Source: CBDCWO01 sp965223405 (GTDB lineage: Bacteria; Bacteroidota; Bacteroidia; Chitinophagales; Saprospiraceae). Taken from it: a DNA stretch of 64,000 bases. The stretch covers positions 1,984,001 to 2,048,000 of the forward strand of contig CBDCWO010000006.1 in assembly GCA_965223405.1 (NCBI GenBank), written 5' to 3'. The position numbers and the translations under genes were made by a program. Positions 17,653-25,584 of the stretch are shown piece by piece. The stretch's first letter is position 1, and every line of letters starts with the position of its first letter. The notes beneath the pieces were generated by a model that saw only the letters and a list, made by a program, of their open reading frames with translations, was not told the DNA's origin and searched no databases.

Positions 17653-19191
17653 CTAATCGAACATACTACGGTCAACTTTATGTGGTAACCAGTTAACTGC
17701 CTGGTCATTAATTTTTTCAGAGACCATTTTTTTGAAAAGCCAAGTGAGGTACTTAAAGACATCTATTCCACGAATCTGGCAAGTAGCAATGATTGAATAG
17801 AATGTTGCGACATGTTGTGCAGTCTGATTGGTTTTAGCGAACAAATAATTCTTTCTACCCAGAGCAAGTAGTCTTATTTTGTTTTCCAATAAATTGGTAT
17901 CTATTTCCCAGTTTCCATTATTGACATAGTTGGACAATTGGAGCCATCTTTTGATCGTATATCTGAAGGCTGCCTTGACAGGTCCGGTAAGATTCTTCAA
18001 GGAGGCCTCATCCAGTTTTTTCTTGATACTATTTAACACTGGGATCGCCTTTTGTTGTCTCAGATCATAGCGCTTCTTAGCATCCATGCGCTGTTCGCGA
18101 GCCTCACTTTCCAGAGCATATAATTGCTGTATATCTTCTAATAAAGGATATATTATATCTGGTTCCAGATCTTTAACTTCATAGAATTTTCTTCGGGTAT
18201 GAGCCCAACAGTTCAAAAATTCACTTACTTGAATTTCATACTTACCCATGAGCTTAGCTTCGGGAGGAACATCCGCTATGCTCTGATAGGTAGAGTTACC
18301 ATCTGCTTGTAATACTCCTTGGTAACCATCCAATAGTTCGCAAGCAAAATCTTTTTCTTTGCTGACTCGATAGTTGAATAAAACCAGATCTGACCTAGGT
18401 GCATGCATCACCCACATGCAGCCTCGTAACTTACCATGTTCTTGATCCTGACTCAATACTCGAATGCTTGATTCATCCATTTGTACATAGCCACTCGACA
18501 ACATTTCCTGGTGCATCAAATCGTGCAAAGGTTGCATCATTTCTCCGACCTTGGCCAGATAATTGTAACAGTGCTTGGCTTTGATAAAGTGGATTCCTGC
18601 TTTGCGCAATTTCTTTACAAAGCGATATACCGGCATATGGTATTCAAACTTTTCACTAATCAAACCTGCTACCAGACTGTCATCCACCAACCCCTTAGGT
18701 ATAATCCGCACTGGTATATTTGCCTGATATATATTTTTTTCATCTAAAGTTTTATCTGCGTATCGTGGACGTATAATTTTTAACACTTTCAATTCCATCG
18801 GAATATACTTTAGTATCTCCGTAACATCCTTTCCGATTCGCTTGAAGTGTTCCTGATAACCTTCAGGTTCTATGATCTGTTCTTCCCGAGGTAAGTGGGA
18901 AGGAAAGGTATTTCTTGATATTTTCTTTTTCTTGCTCTTTTTCTTTTTACTGTCCTGGTGATCTGTTATGGTATTGCTTGATCCATTTGATTTAGATTGG
19001 CCGGATTCCTCTAGGTCAAACATGGACATTTGCTCTTCTGGAACGGCTGGAATGAAGCGTTCTCGCTTGGAACCAAATAAGGCCCTTTCTAATTGTTCAA
19101 GCCTAAGGCGTTGTGCTAAGTTTTCTATTTTTAGTGCTTCATTTTCTTCCTTTAATGACAAATATTCCTGTTCTAACTCCCTGATAGTCAT
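17653..19191 (-). CDS. tnpC: IS66 transposase TnpC
   Basis: A 512-residue IS66 DDE transposase. It has an N-terminal coiled region (IRELEQEYLSLKEENEALKI), the RLEQLERALFGSKRERF segment, a Lys-rich stretch, and then the catalytic domain: DESSIRVL near 245, VLQADGNSTYQS near 293, and NWEIDTNLLENKIRLLALGRKN, which carries the Glu, near 433. The C-terminal IS66 domain with FYSIIATCQIRGIDVFKYL follows. It appears full-length. It is the last gene of the element and ends about 23 bases inside the left inverted repeat end. Confidence 0.95.
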   Translation of the reverse strand: MTIRELEQEYLSLKEENEALKIENLAQRLRLEQLERALFGSKRERFIPAVPEEQMSMFDLEESGQSKSNGSSNTITDHQDSKKKKSKKKKISRNTFPSHLPREEQIIEPEGYQEHFKRIGKDVTEILKYIPMELKVLKIIRPRYADKTLDEKNIYQANIPVRIIPKGLVDDSLVAGLISEKFEYHMPVYRFVKKLRKAGIHFIKAKHCYNYLAKVGEMMQPLHDLMHQEMLSSGYVQMDESSIRVLSQDQEHGKLRGCMWVMHAPRSDLVLFNYRVSKEKDFACELLDGYQGVLQADGNSTYQSIADVPPEAKLMGKYEIQVSEFLNCWAHTRRKFYEVKDLEPDIIYPLLEDIQQLYALESEAREQRMDAKKRYDLRQQKAIPVLNSIKKKLDEASLKNLTGPVKAAFRYTIKRWLQLSNYVNNGNWEIDTNLLENKIRLLALGRKNYLFAKTNQTAQHVATFYSIIATCQIRGIDVFKYLTWLFKKMVSEKINDQAVNWLPHKVDRSMFD

Positions 19192-19209
19192 ATATTAAAA
19201 ATACATAAT

Positions 19210-19551
19210 CTATCCCGTTTTTCCCAAATTATAACGCTTTCTTTTTACTATCTTTTCACTATTTATTCCACGCAATATCAATAGCAATTTCTCATAGCTT
19301 ATCCGGTATGACTTATCCTTGGGATGTTCAAATGTACCGCGCTCCAACTGCTTGTAATATATACTGAATCCATCTCCTTCCCACAGTAATAACTTTAGTA
19401 AATTACCCCGCCGGTTGATAAATACATATCCGTCTCCACTCTTTGCCCGGTGGTGCATTTGACTCATTACTATTTTGCCCAAACCCCAGAATCCTTTGCG
19501 CATATCAACAGGATTATCATATAGATAATATCGTCGACTACTCTCAAGCAT
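19210..19551 (-). CDS. tnpB: IS66 accessory protein TnpB
   Basis: A 113-residue IS66 Orf2-like protein. It has the hallmark pattern YYLYDNPVDMRKGFWGLGKIV, then VFINRRGNLLKLLLWEGDGFSIYYKQLERGTF. It is required together with TnpA and TnpC for transposition in this family. It overlaps the end of the preceding small ORF by eight bases and lies 18 bases before tnpC. Confidence 0.93.
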   Translation of the reverse strand: MLESSRRYYLYDNPVDMRKGFWGLGKIVMSQMHHRAKSGDGYVFINRRGNLLKLLLWEGDGFSIYYKQLERGTFEHPKDKSYRISYEKLLLILRGINSEKIVKRKRYNLGKTG

Positions 19552-19642
19552 AACTCATGATTTTTTCTATCAACTCCTCAGGGATACTCCCTCCACATTC
19601 AATCTCTATTCCATTGGGAAGATGTATTCGTATTTGGGTCAT
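19544..19642 (-). CDS. IS66 TnpA C-terminal segment in a separate frame
   Basis: A 32-codon frame, MTQIRIHLPNGIEIECGGSI and onward to a TGA. It resembles the usual C-terminal tail of IS66 TnpA proteins (PNG followed by an acidic/LI-rich end). Its ATG overlaps the TGA stop of the upstream tnpA part (ATGA). It could be reached by reinitiation or frameshifting, or the split may be a mutation. Confidence 0.55.
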   Translation of the reverse strand: MTQIRIHLPNGIEIECGGSIPEELIEKIMSYA

Positions 19643-19830
19643 TGTTCTGGGGGGCTTAATTGAACAAAATTACCCGTTTCCTTTTTTTCTTTGTTATAAT
19701 ATGTTACCCAATAACTCAACTTCGCTATGCTCAAACCATGTGCCTTGCTGAACGTGGCTCTGCTTTCTCCACTTTTGTGATAATCCATTACCAACTTTTT
19801 CATCTTATCACGTACCTTGCTCATTCCCAT
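19639..19830 (-). CDS. tnpA: IS66 accessory protein TnpA (N-terminal part)
   Basis: A 63-residue HTH-type IS66 Orf1 protein: KLVMDYHKSGESRATFSKAHGLSIAKLSYW is the DNA-binding region, followed by NFVQLSPPEQ and a stop. Related TnpA proteins usually continue after this proline-rich point, and here the continuation is in the next frame. It is the first gene of the element, close to the right end. Confidence 0.8.
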   Translation of the reverse strand: MGMSKVRDKMKKLVMDYHKSGESRATFSKAHGLSIAKLSYWVTYYNKEKKETGNFVQLSPPEQ

Positions 19831-19907
19831 TTTTCCTACTTTTGATTATCTTACAAATGTAGTTCAGGGAACCCAGACTCACTAGATGGGGTTCGTGGCG
19901 TGCATAC

Positions 19908-20361
19908 GTTGCATTTAGTAATTAATGATATGGGAGAAATTCTGAGTTTTTACCTAACAAAAGCCAATGTAGATGATCGTAACCTACAGGTAATCACTTC
20001 TTTAACTGAAAACATATTTGGAAAACTTTACGGGGACAGAGGCTATATTTCAAAAGCTCTGGCCGACTTTTTATGGAATGATGGTGTACATCTAATTTAT
20101 AAAACACGCAAAAACATGAAAGATCAAAATCTATCAGATATCGATAAAATCCTATTGAGAAAAAGAGCTCTTATCGAATCGGTCAATGATGAATTGAAAA
20201 ATATCTGTTCTATTGAACATTCCAGACATCGAGCCCCTAAAGGGTTTTTTATAAATCTGGTTGCTGGGTTAATAGCATATCAGTTCTTACCAAAAAAACC
20301 TTCTTTGAATATCTCAACTGAAAAAACTGATAATTTACAGCTCCTCCTTACAGCCGCTTAA
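19908..20361 (+). pseudogene. IS982 transposase, C-terminal part
   Basis: Remaining 148 codons of the IS982 transposase, starting with the second GTTGCATT duplication and continuing HLVINDMGEILSFYLTKANVDD, KLYGDRGYISKAL (second catalytic Asp) and LIESVNDELKN (catalytic Glu), ending near LLLTAA. The ATG inside the IS66 end is incidental. Confidence 0.9.
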
Positions 20362-20579
20362 ACATTATTCACGTTAATTTTAGTAAAGTAAAACACCCTA
20401 AAATGACCTCCAAAGATCGAACATATGATCACAAATAAACAACACTTTGTTTCTCATTATTTATATAGGAAACAACCAGGGTATAGTAAAGGAATGCAAC
20501 GGGTTGAGTATATTCTGATGGTCTTATCGTTGAACTTAATCCATTTTAAGATATCATTATCAAACAAAAACTTTAAATT

Positions 20580-21365
20580 ATGCAAAACCAAACAAGAAAC
20601 TTACTCTTTGGAATAGCAATTTTATTCATCCTGCCACTTTCCAAAGTTGATGCACAGTACTTATTGTTTTCTTGGATGAAAGTTGATGATACCCAATGGT
20701 TCAATTATTTAGAAGTTGAAGATTTTTGGGCTGGGATACATCAGGAAGCTATCAATAGCGGAGAGATGGTCGGTTGGGATTTTTGGTCATTACAGCCTGC
20801 CGGATCCGAGCAAGGTGCTCAATACCTGGTAGTTCATGTTTATGATTCAAGAGCTGACATGTACAAACAACCAGGAAATATTATGAAACATGTAAAAAGT
20901 GCCTACCCAAATCTCTCCGATGAAGAGATATCCGCTAAATTCAAAATGACAGTTGAAAGCAGAGACATTATTTGGCAAAACTACCTCCATGTCATTGACC
21001 GGACTGAAGGAGATTTTGAACTGGAGGAAGGGACAGTTGCTCACATAGGATTCATGAAGTCGGAAAGTGGCGATTATGAAAAGATGGAATCTGAAATATT
21101 TAAACCTCTGCATCAAAAAGATGTCGATGCAGGGCGCAAAGGTAGCTGGTCTATAGCACGCAAGGAATTACCTTGGGGATCGGATACTTATTTTTCTCAC
21201 CTTACATTTAATATGTATAAAGATATGGATCAGTTTGCTGCTTATTCACCTGGTGGTGGAGATATCCAATTGGATTCAGCTACAGAAATAGCTATACAGA
21301 AAGGACTTGCTACCAGAGATATGAAATCAACTGTACTGGCAACCTTGATTAAAAAACTTCGGTAA
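20580..21365 (+). CDS. Secreted protein of unknown function
   Basis: A 261-residue protein with a signal peptide (FGIAILFILPLSKVDAQ). The mature part is acidic and rich in aromatic residues, with two roughly similar halves: WFNYLEVEDFWAGIHQEAINSG...WDFWSL, and later YEKMESEIFKPLHQKDVDAG...WSIAR. That internal similarity suggests a duplicated ferredoxin-like or dimeric alpha-beta-barrel fold, but this is inference. I do not recognise a named family. It is flanked by the IS982 end and a decayed GIY-YIG fragment and stands alone, so the context gives no functional clue. Confidence 0.6.
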   Translation: MQNQTRNLLFGIAILFILPLSKVDAQYLLFSWMKVDDTQWFNYLEVEDFWAGIHQEAINSGEMVGWDFWSLQPAGSEQGAQYLVVHVYDSRADMYKQPGNIMKHVKSAYPNLSDEEISAKFKMTVESRDIIWQNYLHVIDRTEGDFELEEGTVAHIGFMKSESGDYEKMESEIFKPLHQKDVDAGRKGSWSIARKELPWGSDTYFSHLTFNMYKDMDQFAAYSPGGGDIQLDSATEIAIQKGLATRDMKSTVLATLIKKLR

Positions 21366-21482
21366 TAGCTCTCAAGAATCTAACCACATGGCAGTTGAAT
21401 AACTCAGCTGGAAAAATAACAGCTGGGCTTTAACCAAAAAATTAAAAATATGAGTATCGAAATCAAATAGTGACTCCAAGTA

Positions 21483-21628
21483 TGTCAAACTGCAGATCTA
21501 TCCAAGAGAGTGGCAGACCTCAATTCCCAAATTAACAACTTTACTGCAAAATACCGACCTTGGATTTTAGCACTTAGATCATACATAATCATAAGATTTA
21601 GCTCACTTGATTAGTGCGGTCCCGTTAT
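21483..21628 (+). pseudogene. Decayed GIY-YIG/tRNA-Asn unit, stray copy
   Basis: Runs from GTCAAACTGCAGATCTATCC through TTTACTGCAAAATACCGACC, then jumps by an internal deletion to the ORF end and the tRNA-derived TTTAGCTCACTTGATTAG and GCGGTCCCGTT. It is a shortened copy of the 402-bp unit found at 10.6-12.2 kb, about 9 kb away. It keeps the Arg27 codon (AAGAGAGTGG). Confidence 0.88.
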
Positions 21629-21631
21629 TGA

Positions 21632-22738
21632 TTAACGCTTTTTTCTTATAATGACATAATATCCCAGTCCTATTACAAATAGAAATATTGCCAATGAAAA
21701 CCAGACAATATTGTAATCATGCGATTCATCAATTTTAGAAGTTTGTTCATCTTCAATCTCATACTGAAATTCAGGTACATTATTTAATACGGTTTCCAAA
21801 TCAATTATCTCTGGTTCAAAACTAATTCCATCTGGATCCTTAGGAACCCGATTTTCAATGGCTAATATTCTACTCATTTCATTAAGAACCATGGGGTTAT
21901 CAACATCGAAGCCTAAACGATTGGCTAAATCCTGTCTAGTTTTGTTCTGCCAATCTAATGGTATTTGTTTACCCAGCATCCATTTTTTATCAATTCCACA
22001 TTCACAATCGGCTCCAATAATTGATAAAAGCTTATAAAGCTTATCGCTAATTATATCCTGAAATTTTATAACATCTCCCATTATTCGACCTTTACCATAT
22101 AGTATAAATGCTACTGGAGAGTCAGGAATTTTGTTAATCCCTAAACTCCATAAAAGAACTTTTTCATCGTTAAAATTCTCTTTTGGTATTATAGTAATTT
22201 CTGGACCAACATCCACTTGCTTAGGCATATTTGGCATTATATTAGTGATCCTTTCACAAGACTTTAAAATATTGCTAATTGCCTTTTCATTTGCATTTTT
22301 ATCACTACTTTCTAAAAGTAATACTGTGGCATAATTAATTGGAAGTATCTTTTGTAATCGCTCCTGAGTTTTTGAATACAACAATACTTCTTTTAGTTTA
22401 GTGTTGGGCTTTGTTTCTTCAATTAAAAGAAAATTATTATTAATATCAGCCAATATATAAGCCGGTAAATTTAGATTCTTAGATTTGGCATAATTAATAA
22501 CAGGATGTTCTGTATCATTTTTTAAGCTTAGGCCACGCCAATTTACGTTGGACTTTATTAAACTTTTTACTTCCTGATCTAATTGACGAGAATTGTCTAC
22601 ATCTACTCTATAAATTACATAATTGACTTTCGACAATGCAGAAAACCCTATCTCTCTTATAGTATATCGACATGCTTGACAATAAGTAATACTAAAACCG
22701 AAAAGAATTAACAGGAGAAATTTCCAATCTTTTTTCAT
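21632..22738 (-). CDS. CxC-containing membrane protein of the ABC/PQQ operon
   Basis: A 368-residue protein not assigned to a family. It has an N-terminal signal or anchor (FLLLILFGFSITYC) followed at once by CQACRYTIREIGFSAL (CxxC), then a long extracytoplasmic region with IIGADCECGIDKKWMLG (CxC) near residue 240. A C-terminal transmembrane helix (about 345-363) ends in RKKR. The early CxxC followed by a strand-rich segment could be thioredoxin-like. Its start lies nine bases after the end of the (now split) PQQ gene, so it is the last gene of the four-gene operon. Thiol, metal or redox function is a guess based on the cysteine motifs. Confidence 0.65.
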   Translation of the reverse strand: MKKDWKFLLLILFGFSITYCQACRYTIREIGFSALSKVNYVIYRVDVDNSRQLDQEVKSLIKSNVNWRGLSLKNDTEHPVINYAKSKNLNLPAYILADINNNFLLIEETKPNTKLKEVLLYSKTQERLQKILPINYATVLLLESSDKNANEKAISNILKSCERITNIMPNMPKQVDVGPEITIIPKENFNDEKVLLWSLGINKIPDSPVAFILYGKGRIMGDVIKFQDIISDKLYKLLSIIGADCECGIDKKWMLGKQIPLDWQNKTRQDLANRLGFDVDNPMVLNEMSRILAIENRVPKDPDGISFEPEIIDLETVLNNVPEFQYEIEDEQTSKIDESHDYNIVWFSLAIFLFVIGLGYYVIIRKKR

Positions 22739-22747
22739 AAACTTACA

Positions 22748-24175
22748 CTAGTGCTTTAACATCGATGGTAGGATTAGTTGTTTCTCAATAGTGGGTCCTT
22801 CAATCTGTAATTCATAATGTGCAGTGCCATGACCAACATAATGTTCTATTTCTAAAGGATGCATCCCTTTTCTTAACGGTAAGGTTTTACTTTTTTCTTC
22901 AACTCCTCTTGTTTCAATTATGTTTTCTCCATGAAATTTTACTATATCAAGACTTCTACTGGAAAAACTATTTAATGTATACATGCCATCTACTGGTATT
23001 TCTATATAACCACTAAACTTTATAGCAAACATTTTCTCGTCTTCATACCCAGATACATCTATATTGTGTACAATAGTTGTTTTTGTAGGCTTTATATCAT
23101 TCAAACTGGGTAAGTTTTTTAAATTTTCATTTGCCTTATAAAAGGATCTAATTAATCCTGATTCTGCTTCAATGTTAATGCTCTCAATTAGCTCTGGAAT
23201 TTTTATTTCGTATCCGGTTTCCTTGCTGTAGACCTTATTGTTTTCATAATCCCAAACTGTAATTGCTCTAATAGTTTTGTCCTCGTTAAATTTCACAGGT
23301 CCTGTATATTTATTTGAATTTATGGTCGGTTTGGTATTATCCATTGTATAGTAAATAACACCGGTCTGACCTACTCTATCAATACTAAACTCCCAAAAAC
23401 CATTATTTAATTGAGGAGTTTCATTTATTTTAGGTGATGGCCTGGATCGAACAAAACTTTTTGTCCTTTCAAATGGCACATCTTTTCCATTCTTTTTTAA
23501 ATAGACTACCACTTTTAATTCTGTATCTTCTCTAATCTTAATCGGATAAATATACCGTTTAGAACTTTTATTCGGAGTTTCACCATTTAGTGTATAATAT
23601 ATTTCCTTATTGCTCTTATCCCTTGCCTTAACTTCTATTGTCATGGTATCAACAAAAGTGTTATTTCGGTACAGTATTGATAATGGAGCTCTTGATTTAG
23701 GGGCAAAAACCATAGATGTTTCCAACCAGTTTCCACAACTACAACCACCACCAGCTTCTGGAGAAAGAACTAAACCTTGGGCTGGAATAGTGCTTATCCA
23801 ACAGTCAGGCCTTAATCGATCCCATTGGCTAAACTTTTTGGTGTCAAAATTAAATTGTGTGACACTTCCGCCCCTGTAAAATGCAGACTGTTCAGAAAGT
23901 GCATAAGACGCGCATCCATGTCCAGCCTTGGGAACCTCTTCTTTCATTAACACACCAGTATTGAGTTCATACATGGCGGGTTTTACTATTAATCTGTTGT
24001 GGACAATAGCAGGTTTAGAGAAGTGACCACCATGATGGTTAGAGAACCAAGGTTGCTTTTGCATCCATATTAGAGAACCGTCTTTTATATTATAATTATA
24101 TATGTAGTAATAACCTGAATTAGCTGCTAATAGAACATTTTGTTCTTTGCTTGCGGCCATGAAAAAGGTAGTTAT
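22748..24175 (-). pseudogene. C-terminal part of the split PQQ-propeller lipoprotein
   Basis: Continuation of the gene that starts at 28541. In frame after IS256 removal it reads ITT-FFMAASKEQNVLLAANSGY. It contains the last PQQ-type blades, GHGCASYALSE, a GGGCSCGNW motif, and then two chitobiase-C-terminal-like segments (IYYTLNGETPNKSSKRY and VIYYTMDNTKPTINSNKY). A PA14-like domain follows (YIEIPVDGMYTLNSFSSRSL, LRKGMHPLEIEHY). The apparent start codon at 24187 lies inside the IS end. Without its signal peptide this fragment cannot be exported normally. Confidence 0.88.
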
Positions 24176-24216
24176 GAGACTGTTCAAATAACTGTGTCTG
24201 ATTAACTTTGCAAAAT

Positions 24217-25452
24217 ATGAAAGGAAAGAATGAAAAAGAACAGTTATTAGTTGATTCTAAGATGTATGATCGGCTAAAGAAGCATTTGTACAGCAAACGT
24301 CCAGTATTAGGGGAAGACAGTCCCTTCAGCGAGTTACTACAATCGATGGTGAATCAATTGCTAGATGGAGAGATGGAGTCGTTTATGGGCGAAGAGCGGA
24401 CAAATAATCGTAGAAATAAGCGAAACGGAAAATCGGTTAAGAAGGTCTTGACAAATAGTGGAGACATTTATGTTGAGACCCCTAGGGACCGTAATGGAGA
24501 GTTTGAGCCTGAATTGATAGCGAAGCGTCAAAGAGAACTAAATAGTGGATTAGATGCTCAGATATTGGCATTGTATGCCCAGGGCAACTCGATAGAAGAT
24601 GTCAGGCGATTACTCATCCAGATGTATGGGGTAGAAATATCAGCTGGAAAGATATCACAAATCACAGACAAAGTATTGCCTGAGATACATCGTTGGCGTG
24701 CAAGAGAGCTTCAATCATTTTATCCAATTGTGTATTTGGATGCGATACATTTTAAGGTTAGGAATGAGGGCAAATACAGTAACCATGCATTTTACACGGT
24801 ATACGCGGTAGATTGGGAAGGTCAGCGAGACATGCTTGGCTTGTATGTACAAGGAAGTGAAGGAGCTGGTAAATGGGGGATAATATTGGAAGATCTCAAG
24901 AGTCGAGGAGTTACAGATATATTGGTGATGTGCACTGATAATTTGACTGGATTATCAGAAGTAATTACAGATGTTTTACCAAAGACTATAGTTCAAAAAT
25001 GCATTGTTCATCAAGTTCGAAATTCGCTTAAATATGTCGATTCTAAGGATGTAAAAAAGGTTGCATCGGATCTACGTAAAATATACACATCACCGACGCT
25101 AGAGCAAGCCCAGAGCGGTCTGTTATCCTTTGAAGTAAAGTGGTCGAACCAATATCAATACATAGTAGATCAATGGAGAAATAATTGGCAAGAATTAATG
25201 GCCTTTATGGACTTTGACCCAGGAATGCGGAAAATGATTTATACAACAAACCCGGTCGAAGCTCTACACCGAATCATGCGTAAATTGATTAAGTCCAAAG
25301 CGGCCTGGGTTTCACCTACAGCCTTAACCAAACAGTTGTATTTATCGCTCATGCACAATAAAAAATCGTGGAGTAGGAAGGCCTTTGCCTGGACAAGTAT
25401 CCAACGTAGCATCATGCAAAACTATCCAGAAAGGGTGCCGAAAGAGACCTGA
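24217..25452 (+). CDS. IS256-family (mutator) transposase
   Basis: 411 residues from the ATG at 24217; a TTG three codons earlier is less likely. The mutator signature is present: EMESFMGEERTNNRRNKRNG early, YLDAIHFKVR (first Asp), MCTDNLTGLSEVI (second Asp), KCIVHQVRNSLKYV, and TTNPVEALHRIMRKLIKSK with the catalytic Glu. Full length for the family. TAACTTTG at 24203-24210 is a good -7 box just before the start, so the message may be almost leaderless. Confidence 0.95.
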   Translation: MKGKNEKEQLLVDSKMYDRLKKHLYSKRPVLGEDSPFSELLQSMVNQLLDGEMESFMGEERTNNRRNKRNGKSVKKVLTNSGDIYVETPRDRNGEFEPELIAKRQRELNSGLDAQILALYAQGNSIEDVRRLLIQMYGVEISAGKISQITDKVLPEIHRWRARELQSFYPIVYLDAIHFKVRNEGKYSNHAFYTVYAVDWEGQRDMLGLYVQGSEGAGKWGIILEDLKSRGVTDILVMCTDNLTGLSEVITDVLPKTIVQKCIVHQVRNSLKYVDSKDVKKVASDLRKIYTSPTLEQAQSGLLSFEVKWSNQYQYIVDQWRNNWQELMAFMDFDPGMRKMIYTTNPVEALHRIMRKLIKSKAAWVSPTALTKQLYLSLMHNKKSWSRKAFAWTSIQRSIMQNYPERVPKET

Positions 25453-25462
25453 GAAAAAATAA

Positions 25463-25536
25463 AGGTAAGGTTTGGTTCTTCCAGTCGGCCTACGGCCTCC
25501 TTCCAGAACCAAACCTTACCTCCCAAAAGTGGGAGG
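25463..25536 (+). terminator. Long 3' hairpin of IS256, possible terminator
   Basis: A 17-bp perfect stem (25463-25479 with 25505-25521, arms AGGTAAGGTTTGGTTCT and its complement) encloses an inner GGCC-TAC-GGCC stem. It is followed by a second hairpin CCTCCC/GGGAGG (25519-25536). It lies between the transposase stop and the right IS end. The AT-rich tail has no long T-run. Confidence 0.6.
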
Positions 25537-25584
25537 TAGAATATTAATATTTTTAACAAAAGACACAGTTAAATGAACTATCCC

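Larger units (their letters stand above)
17630..19907 (-). mobile_element. IS66-family insertion sequence, GTTGCATT target duplication
   Basis: About 2,278 bp. The imperfect inverted ends start GTATGCTCCCCACAAACCCC (left) and GTATGCACGCCACGAACCCC (right, reverse complement). The 8-bp duplication GTTGCATT is at 17622-17629 and 19908-19915, the duplication length expected for IS66. It carries tnpA, tnpB and tnpC on the minus strand and sits inside an IS982 transposase gene. Confidence 0.95.
17056..20375 (+). mobile_element. IS982-family element interrupted by IS66
   Basis: Outer element of a nested pair. The inverted ends share the core AACGTGAATAATG (left at 17056; inverted copy ending 20375) and are flanked by AATTTT on both sides (17050-17055 and 20376-20381), a probable target duplication. 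Without the IS66 insert and one GTTGCATT copy it is about 1,034 bp, the usual size for IS982 elements. Its transposase gene is split, so it cannot move by itself. Confidence 0.82.
24176..25584 (+). mobile_element. IS256-family insertion sequence, GTAGTTAT target duplication
   Basis: About 1,409 bp. The imperfect inverted ends are GAGACTGTTCAAATAACTGTGTCT (left) and, as the reverse complement of the right, GGGATAGTTCATTTAACTGTGTCT. The 8-bp duplication GTAGTTAT is at 24168-24175 and 25585-25592. It carries a single transposase and a strong 3' hairpin. It splits a minus-strand PQQ lipoprotein gene. Confidence 0.95.

Noticed and set aside
20425..20616. 63-codon ORF upstream of the secreted protein
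   Set aside because: Overlaps the signal-peptide start of the 20580 gene in another frame; no protein features.
24178..24187. ATG at 24187 as the true start of a separate 479-residue protein
   Set aside because: The start lies in the IS256 end; the frame joins exactly to the upstream PQQ gene after IS removal.
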